This document shows, one piece after another, positions 40,356 through 49,548 of a DNA stretch of 50,694 nt. Below the pieces are notes generated by a model. The model was not told the origin of the DNA, ran no database searches, and was given only the letters and a program-made list of their open reading frames with translations. Each line of letters begins with the position of its first letter. Within the stretch, counting starts at the first letter, position 1. The position numbers were made by a program, and so were the translations under genes. The stretch covers positions 1 through 50,694 of the forward strand of contig JAUHZF010000018.1 of NCBI GenBank assembly GCA_030426145.1, read 5' to 3'. This DNA is from Polyangia bacterium (GTDB lineage Bacteria; Myxococcota_A; Polyangia; Polyangiales; Polyangiaceae).

Positions 40356-40368
40356 CGCCCCGATGATA
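40356..40368 (-). promoter_or_regulatory. -10-like TATCAT, 7 nt before aroK ATG
   Basis: On the minus strand TATCAT (40368-40363) is followed by CGGGGCG and ATG 40355, with no Shine-Dalgarno site between them. Confidence 0.4.
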
Positions 40369-40389
40369 CTCCGCATCCGCCGCGCGCGA

Positions 40390-42054
40390 TCAACGACGAA
40401 GGTCGAGGAGCACGTGCCAGAACATCCACACCACGCCGAAGGCGAGCATGAGCCCGCCGACGTATTGAAGGGCGACGCTCTCTCCTGACACCAGCCAGGT
40501 GCCGCTGAAGACGAAGGTGGCGACGACCAGCCCGGCGAAGATCCGACGGCCGAGCCGGTCGACCATCTTGTGATCTTCGGGGTCGTGGGTGCGCAGCGAC
40601 AGCCGCCCGAGACGGAGGTCGTCGAGGACCTCCCGCATCTGCTGGGGGAGGTCGTAGGCGGCGGTGCTCAGTCGCTCGAGGCCCCTCCACATGTCGGTGG
40701 CGACCCGCTCTGGGGCGTAGCGCTGCTTGAGCAGGTCCATGAAGTAGGGGCGGGCCTCCTCGAACACGTCGAGCTCGGGATGGATCTCCTTGCCGATCCC
40801 CTCGATGGTCATCAGCGCCTTGCCCACCAACAAGAAGTCCGCCGGGATCTCGAGGCCGTACTTGGTCGCGCCCTGAACCAGGTCGCTGATCATGGCCGAG
40901 AGCTCGATCTCTTTGAGCGGCTTGTTGAGGTACTTGTCGGCGAGGAAGGCGACTTCGGCGCGGTAGGCCCGCATGTCGATCTTCTTGGTGGGGGTACCGA
41001 TGTCGTAGAGCGCGTCCGCGAGGGCCTCGTGGTCTTGCCGGATGGCCGCGATCATCATGTCGATGGTCTTGCGACGCATCTCGGGCGTGAGCCGTCCCAC
41101 CATGCCGAGGTCGATGAGGCCGACCTTCGGCCGGTCGGGGTGTCCGAGGATGATGATGTTCCCCGGGTGAGGGTCGGCGTGGAAGAAGCCGTCCTCGAAG
41201 ATCATCTTGATGACGATGCCGGTGGAGGCTTTGGCGATGGCGGGGCCATCGAAGCCGTGCTCGTCGATGGCGTCGTAGACCTTGTAGCCATCGAGGAACT
41301 CCATCGTGAGCACGCGCTTGCTGCTCGCGTCCTTGTAGACGAGCGGAAAGACCGCGTGCGGGTGACCCTCGAAGTTGCGTTGGAACCGTAGGGCGTTGTC
41401 GGCCTCGAGCACGAAGTCGAGCTCGCTCGTGATGGCCTGATCGAACTGTTCGACGAGCGCCGTCGGCTGGTAGATGTGCGACTCGGGGATGGTGCGCTCG
41501 ACGAAGCGGGCGAGCGTGTGGAGCAGATCGACGTCGCGCGCGACGGTGCCCGCGATGTTGGGTCGCTGCACCTTGACCACCACCTCCTTGGAACCCTCGG
41601 GGTGAGCCAGCACTGCGCGATGAACCTGCGCGATGGACGCGGCCGCGAGCGGCTCTTCGTCGAAGGACTCGAAGAGCTCGTCGAGGGTGGCGCCGAGCGA
41701 GGTCTCCACCTGTTTCTCGATGTCTTCGAAGGGAAGCGGGCTCACCTCGTCTTGCAGCTTCTTCAGCTCGACGATCCACGTCTCGGGAAAGAGGTCGGGG
41801 CGGGTCGACGCGATCTGGCCCAGCTTCACGAAGGAAGGGCCGAGGTCCATCGCGACCAAGCGCACCCGCTCGGCGAGGGAATGTTTGCTCTTGGACTGTT
41901 CGCCCTCTTCGGTCTCGCCGGAGAGCGACTCGTCCTTGCTGGATCGATTGAACCCGAGTCGCTGCGCGAGCTCGCCGAAGCCGTGGCGAACGAGGACGAC
42001 GTAGATTTCACGGAGGCGACCGATGTCGCGCACCGCGGTGAGAATGGAAGCCAT
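40390..42054 (-). CDS. ubiB: ABC1/AarF/UbiB-family kinase-like protein
   Basis: A 554-residue UbiB-type atypical kinase/ATPase with the family KxGQ motif in FVKLGQIASTRPDL (Lys77-Gln80), AAASIAQVHRA, HADPHPGNI and LIDLGMVG. Two membrane spans end the chain (about 505-545). Relatives support quinone or isoprenoid-lipid biosynthesis at the inner membrane, although the direct reaction is unsettled. It follows the L,D-transpeptidase gene by 3 bp, so the two are cotranscribed. Confidence 0.93.
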   Translation of the reverse strand: MASILTAVRDIGRLREIYVVLVRHGFGELAQRLGFNRSSKDESLSGETEEGEQSKSKHSLAERVRLVAMDLGPSFVKLGQIASTRPDLFPETWIVELKKLQDEVSPLPFEDIEKQVETSLGATLDELFESFDEEPLAAASIAQVHRAVLAHPEGSKEVVVKVQRPNIAGTVARDVDLLHTLARFVERTIPESHIYQPTALVEQFDQAITSELDFVLEADNALRFQRNFEGHPHAVFPLVYKDASSKRVLTMEFLDGYKVYDAIDEHGFDGPAIAKASTGIVIKMIFEDGFFHADPHPGNIIILGHPDRPKVGLIDLGMVGRLTPEMRRKTIDMMIAAIRQDHEALADALYDIGTPTKKIDMRAYRAEVAFLADKYLNKPLKEIELSAMISDLVQGATKYGLEIPADFLLVGKALMTIEGIGKEIHPELDVFEEARPYFMDLLKQRYAPERVATDMWRGLERLSTAAYDLPQQMREVLDDLRLGRLSLRTHDPEDHKMVDRLGRRIFAGLVVATFVFSGTWLVSGESVALQYVGGLMLAFGVVWMFWHVLLDLRR

Positions 42055-42057
42055 GGC

Positions 42058-43431
42058 TCAGCGCACTCGAATGATGGTGCCGCGGTCGTAAGGGGTGGGG
42101 AGCGACGCGGTCCAACCGGCGGGCATCTTGGGCTGCGTCCACCAGAAGAGTCGTCGCGCGTCGAGGGGGGTGAGGTTGACGCAGCCGTGGCTGCGGATCT
42201 GTCCGAACGAGCGGTGCCAGAAGGCGCCGTGCAGTCCCACGCCTTTGCTGAAGAACTGGACGTAGGGGACGTCCTCGATGCGCCAGTAGCGGTTGGCCAT
42301 CTCGTTCTCGAGGTTGTCCATCGTGGTCGAGAGCAGCTTCACCCAGATGCGGTGCACACCCTTCGGGGTTTCGAAGGGGTGGCCCTTCGTTCTTCCCTTG
42401 CCGGTCGATACCAGCGTGGTGAAGACGGGGGTCTTGCCTTCGTAGGCGACGAGCGTCTGGCTCTCGAGCTCGATGTCGATCCAGCGCGCACCAAAGGCGA
42501 TCTCGTCCTCGCTAGGAGGCGAGGCCATGCGGTGATGGCGCAGGTCCTTGCTCCGCATCCACGTGTCTTCGCCGATGCGGGTGTAGCCGATGCCGAAGCG
42601 AAGGGTCTCTTCGTAGAAGGGCACCCGGTCGAACCGCTTGTGGCTTTCGCCCGTGACCACGAAGCCGGTCCCGGTCTTGCGGTAGACGCTGGCCACGTTG
42701 GAGAGCACCCACGCCACGGGGATCGGGTCGTCGGGCTTCTGGTCCTTCAGCTCTGCCCCTTTGAAGTAGAAGGGGCGGGCAGCACCGAAGTCTCGCATCG
42801 GGACCCAGAGGTCGCGGTTGGTGCGGCCGTAGCGTTGGCGCGCGAGGGTGCGCTCTTCGACGATGGCCACCGCGAAGCCTTTCTCCATGGTCATCACCGG
42901 CTCGCCGATGTCGACTTCGTTGAGGGTCGCGTAGGCGAGTGAGCCGTCGGGACCGGCGAAGTAGTAGCGGTAGGGGAGACCGTCGGCGGTGGCTTCGAAA
43001 GCCGGGCGTCCGGGGGCGATGGGCTCTCCGGCGGAGATCTTCACGTCGTCGCCGCAGACCCACGCGCGCGGTCCGACGTGTAGCCACATGGAGCCGCAGC
43101 CTCGCCCCTGACGTGCCCCGAAGAGCGGCAGGTGAACGGACAAGGCCGCGGAGCCTCGGCGGTCGGCGTCGCGTGAAGGGTAGACGCGGAGCGGCTGGTC
43201 GGCCTTGAGGATGTGCACGCTCGTCGCCCAGTTGGGCACGCGCGCGCGCGACCACGGCGGGAGAAGGATTTCGGCCGACGGCGCGGAGGACGATGCCGAG
43301 GAGGAGGCCTCGGATTGTCCCGGTGCGGCGTCGGCCGTGGGGTGAGCGGCGGCGAGGAGGGCTAGGCCCAACCCCGCGCTGAGCCGAGCCGCGAGGAGCC
43401 GCCCGCGACTCCACCGCGTCCGCGCTTGCAT
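42058..43431 (-). CDS. L,D-transpeptidase (YkuD domain)
   Basis: A 457-residue exported protein with an N-terminal signal/anchor (LSAGLGLALLAAAHPTADA). About 300 residues with two SH3-like strand-rich sections (LKADQPLRVYPSRDADRRG, SVYRKTGTGFVVTGE) precede a YkuD catalytic domain (GVHRIWVKLLSTTMD) whose active-site motif HGAFWH...RSHGCVNLTPLDARRL has Cys417. It should form 3-3 peptidoglycan crosslinks or attach proteins to peptidoglycan. It is followed by ubiB and preceded by the FHA gene within 5 bp. Confidence 0.9.
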   Translation of the reverse strand: MQARTRWSRGRLLAARLSAGLGLALLAAAHPTADAAPGQSEASSSASSSAPSAEILLPPWSRARVPNWATSVHILKADQPLRVYPSRDADRRGSAALSVHLPLFGARQGRGCGSMWLHVGPRAWVCGDDVKISAGEPIAPGRPAFEATADGLPYRYYFAGPDGSLAYATLNEVDIGEPVMTMEKGFAVAIVEERTLARQRYGRTNRDLWVPMRDFGAARPFYFKGAELKDQKPDDPIPVAWVLSNVASVYRKTGTGFVVTGESHKRFDRVPFYEETLRFGIGYTRIGEDTWMRSKDLRHHRMASPPSEDEIAFGARWIDIELESQTLVAYEGKTPVFTTLVSTGKGRTKGHPFETPKGVHRIWVKLLSTTMDNLENEMANRYWRIEDVPYVQFFSKGVGLHGAFWHRSFGQIRSHGCVNLTPLDARRLFWWTQPKMPAGWTASLPTPYDRGTIIRVR

Positions 43432-43435
43432 GCGC

Positions 43436-44545
43436 TCATTCCAGCACGAAGCGGAGCTCGTGGTCACAAATGTTGAAGACGTCGCCGGAGGCGATCGGCT
43501 TGCGCTGCAGGCGCTGACCGTTGAACTCGATGCCGTTGGTCGAGCCCATGTCGACCATGAAGTACTGGCCGTTGAGGTTCTCGATCATGGCGTGCTGGCG
43601 CGAGACGTTCGGGTCCTTGATGGTGAGGTCGCTCGACTGCTTGCCGCGGCCGATGATGAAGCGATCCTTGTTCACCTCGTGACGCTGCCCTCGGTAGTAG
43701 AGGACCAGCTTGGCACCATTGGCCTGCATGCCCGGAGGCGGCGGCGCAGGAGCCGCTCCCATCTGGGGCTGCGGTGGCGGCTGGTAGCCGGGGCCGGGAG
43801 GCGGCGGCGGAGCGGCGCCTGGAGGCGGACCGTAAGGGGAGGGGCCGGGAGGCGGCGGTGCGGCCGACCGGTAGCCAGGACCGGGCGGCGGTGGCGGCGG
43901 CGCACCGGGGCCGGGAGGCGGCGGTGCACCGGGGCCAGGAGGCGGCGGCGCACCGGGGCCGGGAGGCGGTGGTGCTCCGGGAGGTCCCGGCGGACGACCA
44001 CCCGAAGGTGGCATCGGTGGACGCCCTCCCATGTGGTGCTGCGGGGCACCGGGAGGTGGGGCGCCGGGGGGACCCGGGGGCTTGGGCGGCGCCACCGAAG
44101 GCGGACGCCCACCCGGAGGCGGCGCGGGAGGACCCGGGGGTCGGCCCGGAGGGCCGGGAGGCGCGGGGTAACCACCCGGGGCACCCATGGGGGGACCCGG
44201 AGGAGGCGCACCGTGACCGTGCGGGGGTGGTGCGCCAGGCGGCGGTCCCGGGGGACGCGCGCCCGGAGGCGCCCCGGGGGGCGCCATGCCGGGAGGCGGG
44301 GGCGGTGGACCACCAGGGGGAGGCTGCTGCGGGTACGAGGGCCGTGCGTCCGGCGGTGGCGCCGAACCGCCGGGGAAGGGCGCCCGAGCCGGGTACGTGC
44401 GCTGACGCGCGTACTGCTTCATCGCCTCGTTGATGAGGTAATCGATGGAGCATTCCAGATCGCGCGCCATCTGCTCGAACGTCTCCCAGAGGACGTCACG
44501 ACACTGAAAGTTGCGCGAGCTCTTCTTGTTGGGGTCGCCGCTCAT
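43436..44545 (-). CDS. RHH-proline linker-FHA fusion protein
   Basis: A 369-residue protein of three parts. Residues 12-48 look like a ribbon-helix-helix DNA-binding element (FQCRDVLWETFEQMARDLEC, then SIDYLINEAMKQYA). About 50-270 is an extreme Pro/Gly linker with PGAPPPPGPGAPPPP repeats. 278-369 is an FHA domain (FIIGRGKQSSDLTIKDPNVS, RQHAMIEN, DMGSTNGIEFNGQRL). An RHH and FHA on one chain suggests a DNA-bound reader of phosphothreonine proteins; this is inference. It lies 4 bp upstream of the L,D-transpeptidase gene. Confidence 0.8.
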   Translation of the reverse strand: MSGDPNKKSSRNFQCRDVLWETFEQMARDLECSIDYLINEAMKQYARQRTYPARAPFPGGSAPPPDARPSYPQQPPPGGPPPPPPGMAPPGAPPGARPPGPPPGAPPPHGHGAPPPGPPMGAPGGYPAPPGPPGRPPGPPAPPPGGRPPSVAPPKPPGPPGAPPPGAPQHHMGGRPPMPPSGGRPPGPPGAPPPPGPGAPPPPGPGAPPPPGPGAPPPPPPGPGYRSAAPPPPGPSPYGPPPGAAPPPPPGPGYQPPPQPQMGAAPAPPPPGMQANGAKLVLYYRGQRHEVNKDRFIIGRGKQSSDLTIKDPNVSRQHAMIENLNGQYFMVDMGSTNGIEFNGQRLQRKPIASGDVFNICDHELRFVLE

Positions 44546-44599
44546 CTTCTTTCGTTCGACTTGCCGTCCAGAGGAAGAAGCCCCCCGGACCGGGTGAAG

Positions 44600-46273
44600 T
44601 CACTTTCCGTCTTTCTTGTCGCCCGAATCGCCCTTTTTCTTCGCCGAGCCATCGTCCTTTTTGGGCTCGTTCGTCATCATCTTGGGCTTGATGCAGTGGG
44701 TCATGAAGTCACCGACGGTTTCGATTTCCTTCGGGACGTCCTTGTCCTTCTCTTTGACCGTGCACTTCCACCCGCAGTCCTCACCCTCCTCGCCATCGCA
44801 CTTGGGGATGCGCTGGCCATCGTTGAGGTAGGGCTCGATCGCCTTGACGTCGTTTTTGGTGCCCTTGGCGTACCAATAGGCGAGCGCGGACAGGCGGCTG
44901 ATGGGCTTGTTGCCCGGCTTCATGCGGGGCTCGAGCTTGGCCAAGGGATCGCCACCTTCGAGCAATCCCAAGTAGGTGCCGTACTTGATCACCTCGTCGA
45001 GGTGCAGATTCTTGATGTCGGACCCCTCGAGCTTGTCGAGGAACTCCTTGGCGTGCTCGACCTTGGACAAGGTCAACAGGGTGGTGCCCGCCACGCGACG
45101 AAGCAGCCAGTCCTTGCCGGCGACGATCTTGTAGAGGCGTTCGGCCGCCACATCGCGGGGGAGCTCACGCACCCGAGCGAAGGCCTTGTCTTTGACCTGG
45201 GCCGGCGCCTTGCCGTCGATGATGTCGAACAGCGCCGAGATGGCCTTGGTGTCTTTCGAGCCGATGTGGCCCTCGAGCGCGGCGATGGCCGCGACGCGTC
45301 GCGACATCTCGACCTTCTCGTCGGCCGCGACCTTCAGCGCGTAGTCGCGCACGGCGTCGCCGCCGACCTTCTTCATGCTCGCGAAGACGCGGATGAGAGT
45401 CTCGGTCTGGTAGCGGTCGAGCTGTGTTTTGAAGCCCTTCTCGCTGATCCCTTCGAGCCCCCGCGCGCGGTTCGCTTCGCGCAGCTCCGGCTCCTTCTCC
45501 TTGAGCCAGGTGTCGCTCGCGACACGCTCGGCCACCTTGACCAGGGATTTGCCGGCCGCTTCCTTGGTGGGCTTGTCGCCGATGCGCGCGATGATGTCGG
45601 CCATCTTGGTGAGGGCGCGCCCCTCCTTGTCCATCAGCGTGGGCAGGCGCTCAACCGACGCGGGCCCGATGTAGCTGAGCAACTGCTCCATGCCGTAGGC
45701 CTGGTTGCGGTCTTCGAGACGGGTCTCGAAGTCGGCCATGGCCCAGTCGACGAGGGCCTTCTCGAGCTGAGCCTTGAGGTTGGCGTCGGCGATGATCTCG
45801 GCGCCCTCGTAGCTGAGCATGAGGTAGGCGGCGTCCTTGTAGCGGAAGGACGGGTCGGGCGCGGGCTGGCCGTTTTGGGTCGGCGCCGGAGGGGGCTTCT
45901 GCAGCTCCGCGATGATGGCGGGGATGAGGTCGGCGTTGATCTTGGCGCGCTCCTCGGCCGTCAGCTGGTGCTTCTGGCAGGGCTCCTCGTCTTTGTCGAA
46001 CTCGGAATCACAGTGGAGCGTGCCCTTCACGAGACGCTCGATCCCCACGTGGCGGCCCTTTCGGGGCTTCATGCCGATGAGCGACATCGCCGCGTGCACA
46101 CGCAATTCGAACGGGTACTTGTCGTGCAGCACCACGGCGGACAGCCGCTTGGGGCCGCCTTGGGTGGTCTGCCAGCGAGCGAGGTCCGCGTCGCTGACGG
46201 CGCAGCCGGTGGCCAGGCCACATAGGACGGCAAACGCAGACAATGTGCGCCCCAGGCTTTTGGTCTTCAACAT
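44600..46273 (-). CDS. HEAT-like repeat lipoprotein
   Basis: A 557-residue precursor with signal LSAFAVLCGLATGC (lipobox ATGC). The mature protein is almost all helical, with HEAT-like pairs (VEMSRRVAAIAALEGHIGSK, VKDKAFARVRELPRDVAAER, IADANLKAQLEKALVDWAMA). A four-Cys section lies near the end (CDGEEGEDCGWKC, CIKPK) and the tail is Lys/Asp-rich. It likely serves as an envelope scaffold. ATG 46273 was chosen over an in-frame TTG. The next gene downstream starts 54 bp away. Confidence 0.75.
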   Translation of the reverse strand: MLKTKSLGRTLSAFAVLCGLATGCAVSDADLARWQTTQGGPKRLSAVVLHDKYPFELRVHAAMSLIGMKPRKGRHVGIERLVKGTLHCDSEFDKDEEPCQKHQLTAEERAKINADLIPAIIAELQKPPPAPTQNGQPAPDPSFRYKDAAYLMLSYEGAEIIADANLKAQLEKALVDWAMADFETRLEDRNQAYGMEQLLSYIGPASVERLPTLMDKEGRALTKMADIIARIGDKPTKEAAGKSLVKVAERVASDTWLKEKEPELREANRARGLEGISEKGFKTQLDRYQTETLIRVFASMKKVGGDAVRDYALKVAADEKVEMSRRVAAIAALEGHIGSKDTKAISALFDIIDGKAPAQVKDKAFARVRELPRDVAAERLYKIVAGKDWLLRRVAGTTLLTLSKVEHAKEFLDKLEGSDIKNLHLDEVIKYGTYLGLLEGGDPLAKLEPRMKPGNKPISRLSALAYWYAKGTKNDVKAIEPYLNDGQRIPKCDGEEGEDCGWKCTVKEKDKDVPKEIETVGDFMTHCIKPKMMTNEPKKDDGSAKKKGDSGDKKDGK

Positions 46274-46442
46274 CGGCAGCCGCAACGTCCGGGGATGCTA
46301 CTCCCCGCGGCCGCTGCGATGAAAGAATTTCCGCCGTGTTTTGTTGTCATCTTTCCGCAGAAAGTTGAACGCTTGGCCATGTCTGACCGCCCGTTCAGCG
46401 CCTGGCGATCGGAAGTTGTCCCATCGCAGGAGCGCCTGCTAC

Positions 46443-46454
46443 CCTACATGTAGG
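46443..46454. promoter_or_regulatory. Perfect palindrome upstream of ftsK
   Basis: CCTACATGTAGG is a perfect 12-bp palindrome 11 nt before the ftsK start, overlapping a -10-like TAGGTT (46451-46456). Its position suits an operator at the ftsK promoter. The regulator is unknown, and I cannot match it to a LexA box. The gap 46286-46465 has no gene. Confidence 0.4.
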
Positions 46455-46465
46455 TTTTTGTAAGG

Positions 46466-49237
46466 ATGGCGTTCTTCATCCCAGGCATTCGCACCTTGTG
46501 GCAGCGCGCGACCGCTGCAGCGGACGATCCGGAGGCGCTCGACGCCGAATCCGACGGTGCCCACGAGGAACTCTACGAGGAAGGTACCGGCGAGGCTGCG
46601 CTGGTCGACCACGACCCCGAAGCGGCTCTCCAGGACGCATCGGAGGCCGATCCCGATGCACGACCGGTTCGCACCGCGCGCACCTACGCACGCGAGGCGG
46701 GCGCGCTCGTCATGATGGCGGGCGCGTTCTACTGGCTGCTCGCCCTCGCCTCTTACGAGGCAGACCCCATGCGCCCCCTCGTGCACGGCGAGAACTGGGT
46801 CGGGCCCGTCGGTGAGGTCTTGGCGCGCACCGCCGTGGGGGCGGTAGGCGTGGTCTCCTGGCTCGTTCCACTCGAGCTCGTGGCCCTGTCGCGTCCGCTC
46901 CTCAAGGACCGCCGACTTCGGGTGAGCCCGACCCGCATCAGCGGTGACGTCGTGATGGCCGTGCTGTTGGCGGCGCTCGCCCACATCGCCTTCCCCCGGG
47001 TGACCGCCTTCGGCGAGATGCCTTTCGGGGGCGCGGTCGGCGACCTCTTCGGCGAGGTGTTGGAGAGCCTGTTCTCCACCGTCGGTTCGTTCTTGATCGG
47101 CGGCACCGTCGTCGCCCTCATCCTCGTCGAACGCGCGACCTTCTCGTTCATCGAGGTCGCCCAGCGCGTGCAGTCGTGGATCGCACGCCTTCGCGAGCGG
47201 ATGGACCAAGGGGCCAGCTTGCTGTCGTCGGCCTGGGCCGAAGCGCGGGTGGAAGACAAGCGGCGGCGCGAAGAAGAGGCACGCGCGAGCGAGCCCTTGA
47301 TCGCTTCGCCCGAGCAGGCGGAGGCCATCATCGCCGCCCTCTCCGACGAAGGCGACGAGGACTGGACGCGGTTCGTGCCGCCGCGACGCCGCGAGACCCC
47401 CGAAGAAGAGGCCGCCGAGGACACCGAGGTGCAAGCGCGCCCGAGTGCTCCGAACGAGGCGTTGCTCGACGCCCTCGCCGATGCGGAGACGCCCGCGCCC
47501 GAGCCCGTCGCGGAGCCGGTGGTGGTGATGTCCACGCCGGAGCCGGTCGTCGAAGCGCCAGCGGCGGAGATCGAAGCCGAGCCCGAGGAGCTGGTGGTCA
47601 CGCCGCCTGCGCCGAAGAGCAAGCGCAAGACGAGGCGCAAGTCGATGGTCGACGGGCCGACGATCGTGGACACCGCCAAGGAGGCGGTCACCACCAAGTC
47701 GCGTGACCGTCAGGCCAAGGCGGCCGAGTCGAGCTTCGAGCTGCCCTCGACCGACTTCCTGTCGCCGGCCAAGCCCGATGCGAAGGGCCACGACCCCGAG
47801 CGCCTCAAGGAAATGGCGCGCCTGCTCGAGAAGACCCTCCTCGACTACAAGGTCGAGGGGAAGGTGCAGGAGATCCATCCTGGGCCCACGGTCACCATGT
47901 TCGAGGTGTCGCCCGCACCGGGAACCAAGGTCTCCAAGGTGGCCGGCCTCGCCGACGACCTCGCCCTCGGGCTCTCGCGCAAGGTGCGCATCATCGCGCC
48001 CATCCCGGGCAAGAACCGGATCGGCTTCGAGGTGCCCAACGACGTCCGCCTCGCCGTGAACCTCCGCGAGCTCGTCGAGAGCGAGGAGTTCATGAAGCTC
48101 AAGGTGCGCCTGCCCACGATCCTCGGGCGGGACATCATCGGCCGGCCCTTCTTCGCCGATCTGGCGAGCATGCCTCACGTCATCGTGGCCGGTGCGACCG
48201 GCGCCGGTAAGAGCGTCGGTCTCAACGTCATGTTGGTGAGCCTGCTCTACCGCATGGACCCCGAGGATCTACGCATCCTCATGATCGACCCCAAGGTTGT
48301 CGAGCTCGCACCCTTCGATCGCATCCCGCACCTGCTCTTCCCGGTCGTGACCGATATGAAGCAGGCCTCCAACGCGCTCAAGTGGACCGTCGACGAGATG
48401 GAGCGTCGCTACCAGCTGTTCGCCGATGCCGGCACGCGCAACATCACCACCTACAACCAGTGGGTGAAGAAGGCGCGCAAGGGCGAGGTGCCGATCCCGC
48501 GCCGCAAGGGCACGGTCGAGGCCCTCGCGGCGGATGGCACCCAGCTCGAGATCCCGGCTGCGCAAATTGGCGACGTCGATCTGCCGACCAAGCTGCCTTA
48601 CATCGTGGTGGTCGTGGAGGAGTTCGCCGACCTGATGATGACCCAGGGCAAGGAGGTCGAGGCCTCCGTCGCCCGTTTGGCGCAGAAGGCGCGGGCGGCG
48701 GGCATCCACGTCATCCTCGCCACGCAGCGGCCCTCCGTCGACGTCATCACCGGCATGATCAAAGCGAACTTCCCCACGCGGATCGCCTATCGGGTGGCGC
48801 AACGCGTCGACTCGCGCACCATTCTCGACCAGCAGGGCGCCGAGGCGCTCTTGGGACGGGGCGACATGCTGGTGAAGATGAACGGGGAGAACGACGTGAA
48901 ACGCGTGCAGTGCCCCTTCGTCTCCGAAGACGAGGTCCAGCGCGTCACCGACCACCTCCGGGCCCAGGGCGAGCCGGAGTACGACGAGAGCATCGTCAAG
49001 GGGCGCGACGAGGACGAGGAGGGCAAGTCGCCCGACGACGCCGAGACCGACCCCCTCTACGACCAAGCCGTGCGAACCGTGGCCGAGACCGGGAAGTGCT
49101 CCACCAGCTGGCTGCAGCGCAAGCTCGGGGTGGGCTACAACCGCGCGGCGAAGATCGTGGAGACCATGGAGAAGAACGGCATCGTGGGCCCGCCCAATGG
49201 CAGCAAACCCCGCGAGATCTTGATTTCAGCCCATTGA
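46466..49237 (+). CDS. ftsK: DNA translocase FtsK
   Basis: A 923-residue FtsK/SpoIIIE protein. An acidic leader precedes four membrane spans (about 75-230). Next is a charged, Pro/Glu-rich linker (300-425), the alpha/beta motor with Walker A GATGAGKS (576-583) and LRILMIDPKVVELAPFD, then VVVVEEFADLMM and ATQRPSVDVITGMIKANFP, and a C-terminal gamma winged helix (CSTSWLQRKLGVGYNRAAKI). It pumps chromosome DNA through the septum and helps dimer resolution. Length and motifs are normal for the family. The ATG has AAGG directly upstream, too close for a good Shine-Dalgarno site. Confidence 0.96.
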   Translation: MAFFIPGIRTLWQRATAAADDPEALDAESDGAHEELYEEGTGEAALVDHDPEAALQDASEADPDARPVRTARTYAREAGALVMMAGAFYWLLALASYEADPMRPLVHGENWVGPVGEVLARTAVGAVGVVSWLVPLELVALSRPLLKDRRLRVSPTRISGDVVMAVLLAALAHIAFPRVTAFGEMPFGGAVGDLFGEVLESLFSTVGSFLIGGTVVALILVERATFSFIEVAQRVQSWIARLRERMDQGASLLSSAWAEARVEDKRRREEEARASEPLIASPEQAEAIIAALSDEGDEDWTRFVPPRRRETPEEEAAEDTEVQARPSAPNEALLDALADAETPAPEPVAEPVVVMSTPEPVVEAPAAEIEAEPEELVVTPPAPKSKRKTRRKSMVDGPTIVDTAKEAVTTKSRDRQAKAAESSFELPSTDFLSPAKPDAKGHDPERLKEMARLLEKTLLDYKVEGKVQEIHPGPTVTMFEVSPAPGTKVSKVAGLADDLALGLSRKVRIIAPIPGKNRIGFEVPNDVRLAVNLRELVESEEFMKLKVRLPTILGRDIIGRPFFADLASMPHVIVAGATGAGKSVGLNVMLVSLLYRMDPEDLRILMIDPKVVELAPFDRIPHLLFPVVTDMKQASNALKWTVDEMERRYQLFADAGTRNITTYNQWVKKARKGEVPIPRRKGTVEALAADGTQLEIPAAQIGDVDLPTKLPYIVVVVEEFADLMMTQGKEVEASVARLAQKARAAGIHVILATQRPSVDVITGMIKANFPTRIAYRVAQRVDSRTILDQQGAEALLGRGDMLVKMNGENDVKRVQCPFVSEDEVQRVTDHLRAQGEPEYDESIVKGRDEDEEGKSPDDAETDPLYDQAVRTVAETGKCSTSWLQRKLGVGYNRAAKIVETMEKNGIVGPPNGSKPREILISAH

Positions 49238-49244
49238 CGACTCT

Positions 49245-49544
49245 ATGACCATGATGCTCACCGAGACGCCCTCACATCGCCTTGCACCGAGTGCTCAGAG
49301 CTGTCAGAAGCTCCTCTCGCCCATGACCGAGAACCTTGTCGAGACGCCCACCGCGGCGCAGATGTCAGAGCAAGACCGGACCCGGCTCATCGAGGAGATC
49401 GTGGCTGTGGTGAGCGCACCGGACGTGCCCTGCGAGGCCCGCAAGGCAGCGCTGGAGTTGGTCTGCTGGTTGGCGCGACGCATGCCTTGGGACGACGCGC
49501 CCTGCGACTTCCGGCGGCAGCTCAGCAAGCTGCAGTGCGAGTAG
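49245..49544 (+). CDS. Small protein of unknown function
   Basis: A 99-residue soluble protein, 7 bp after the ftsK stop. The second half is helical with a Cys-containing segment (PDVPCEARKAALELVCWLAR, then WDDAPCDFRRQLSKLQCE). The start is uncertain: ATG 49251, ATG 49323 and others are in frame. No family is recognised; the tight gap to ftsK suggests cotranscription. Confidence 0.5.
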   Translation: MTMMLTETPSHRLAPSAQSCQKLLSPMTENLVETPTAAQMSEQDRTRLIEEIVAVVSAPDVPCEARKAALELVCWLARRMPWDDAPCDFRRQLSKLQCE

Positions 49545-49548
49545 CGCG

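Noticed and set aside
43430..46225. Very long open frame (931 codons) on the plus strand
   Set aside because: It is antisense to the FHA and HEAT-like genes. Its product is Arg/Gly-rich with no recognisable domain, as expected from the complement of a proline-rich GC-rich gene.
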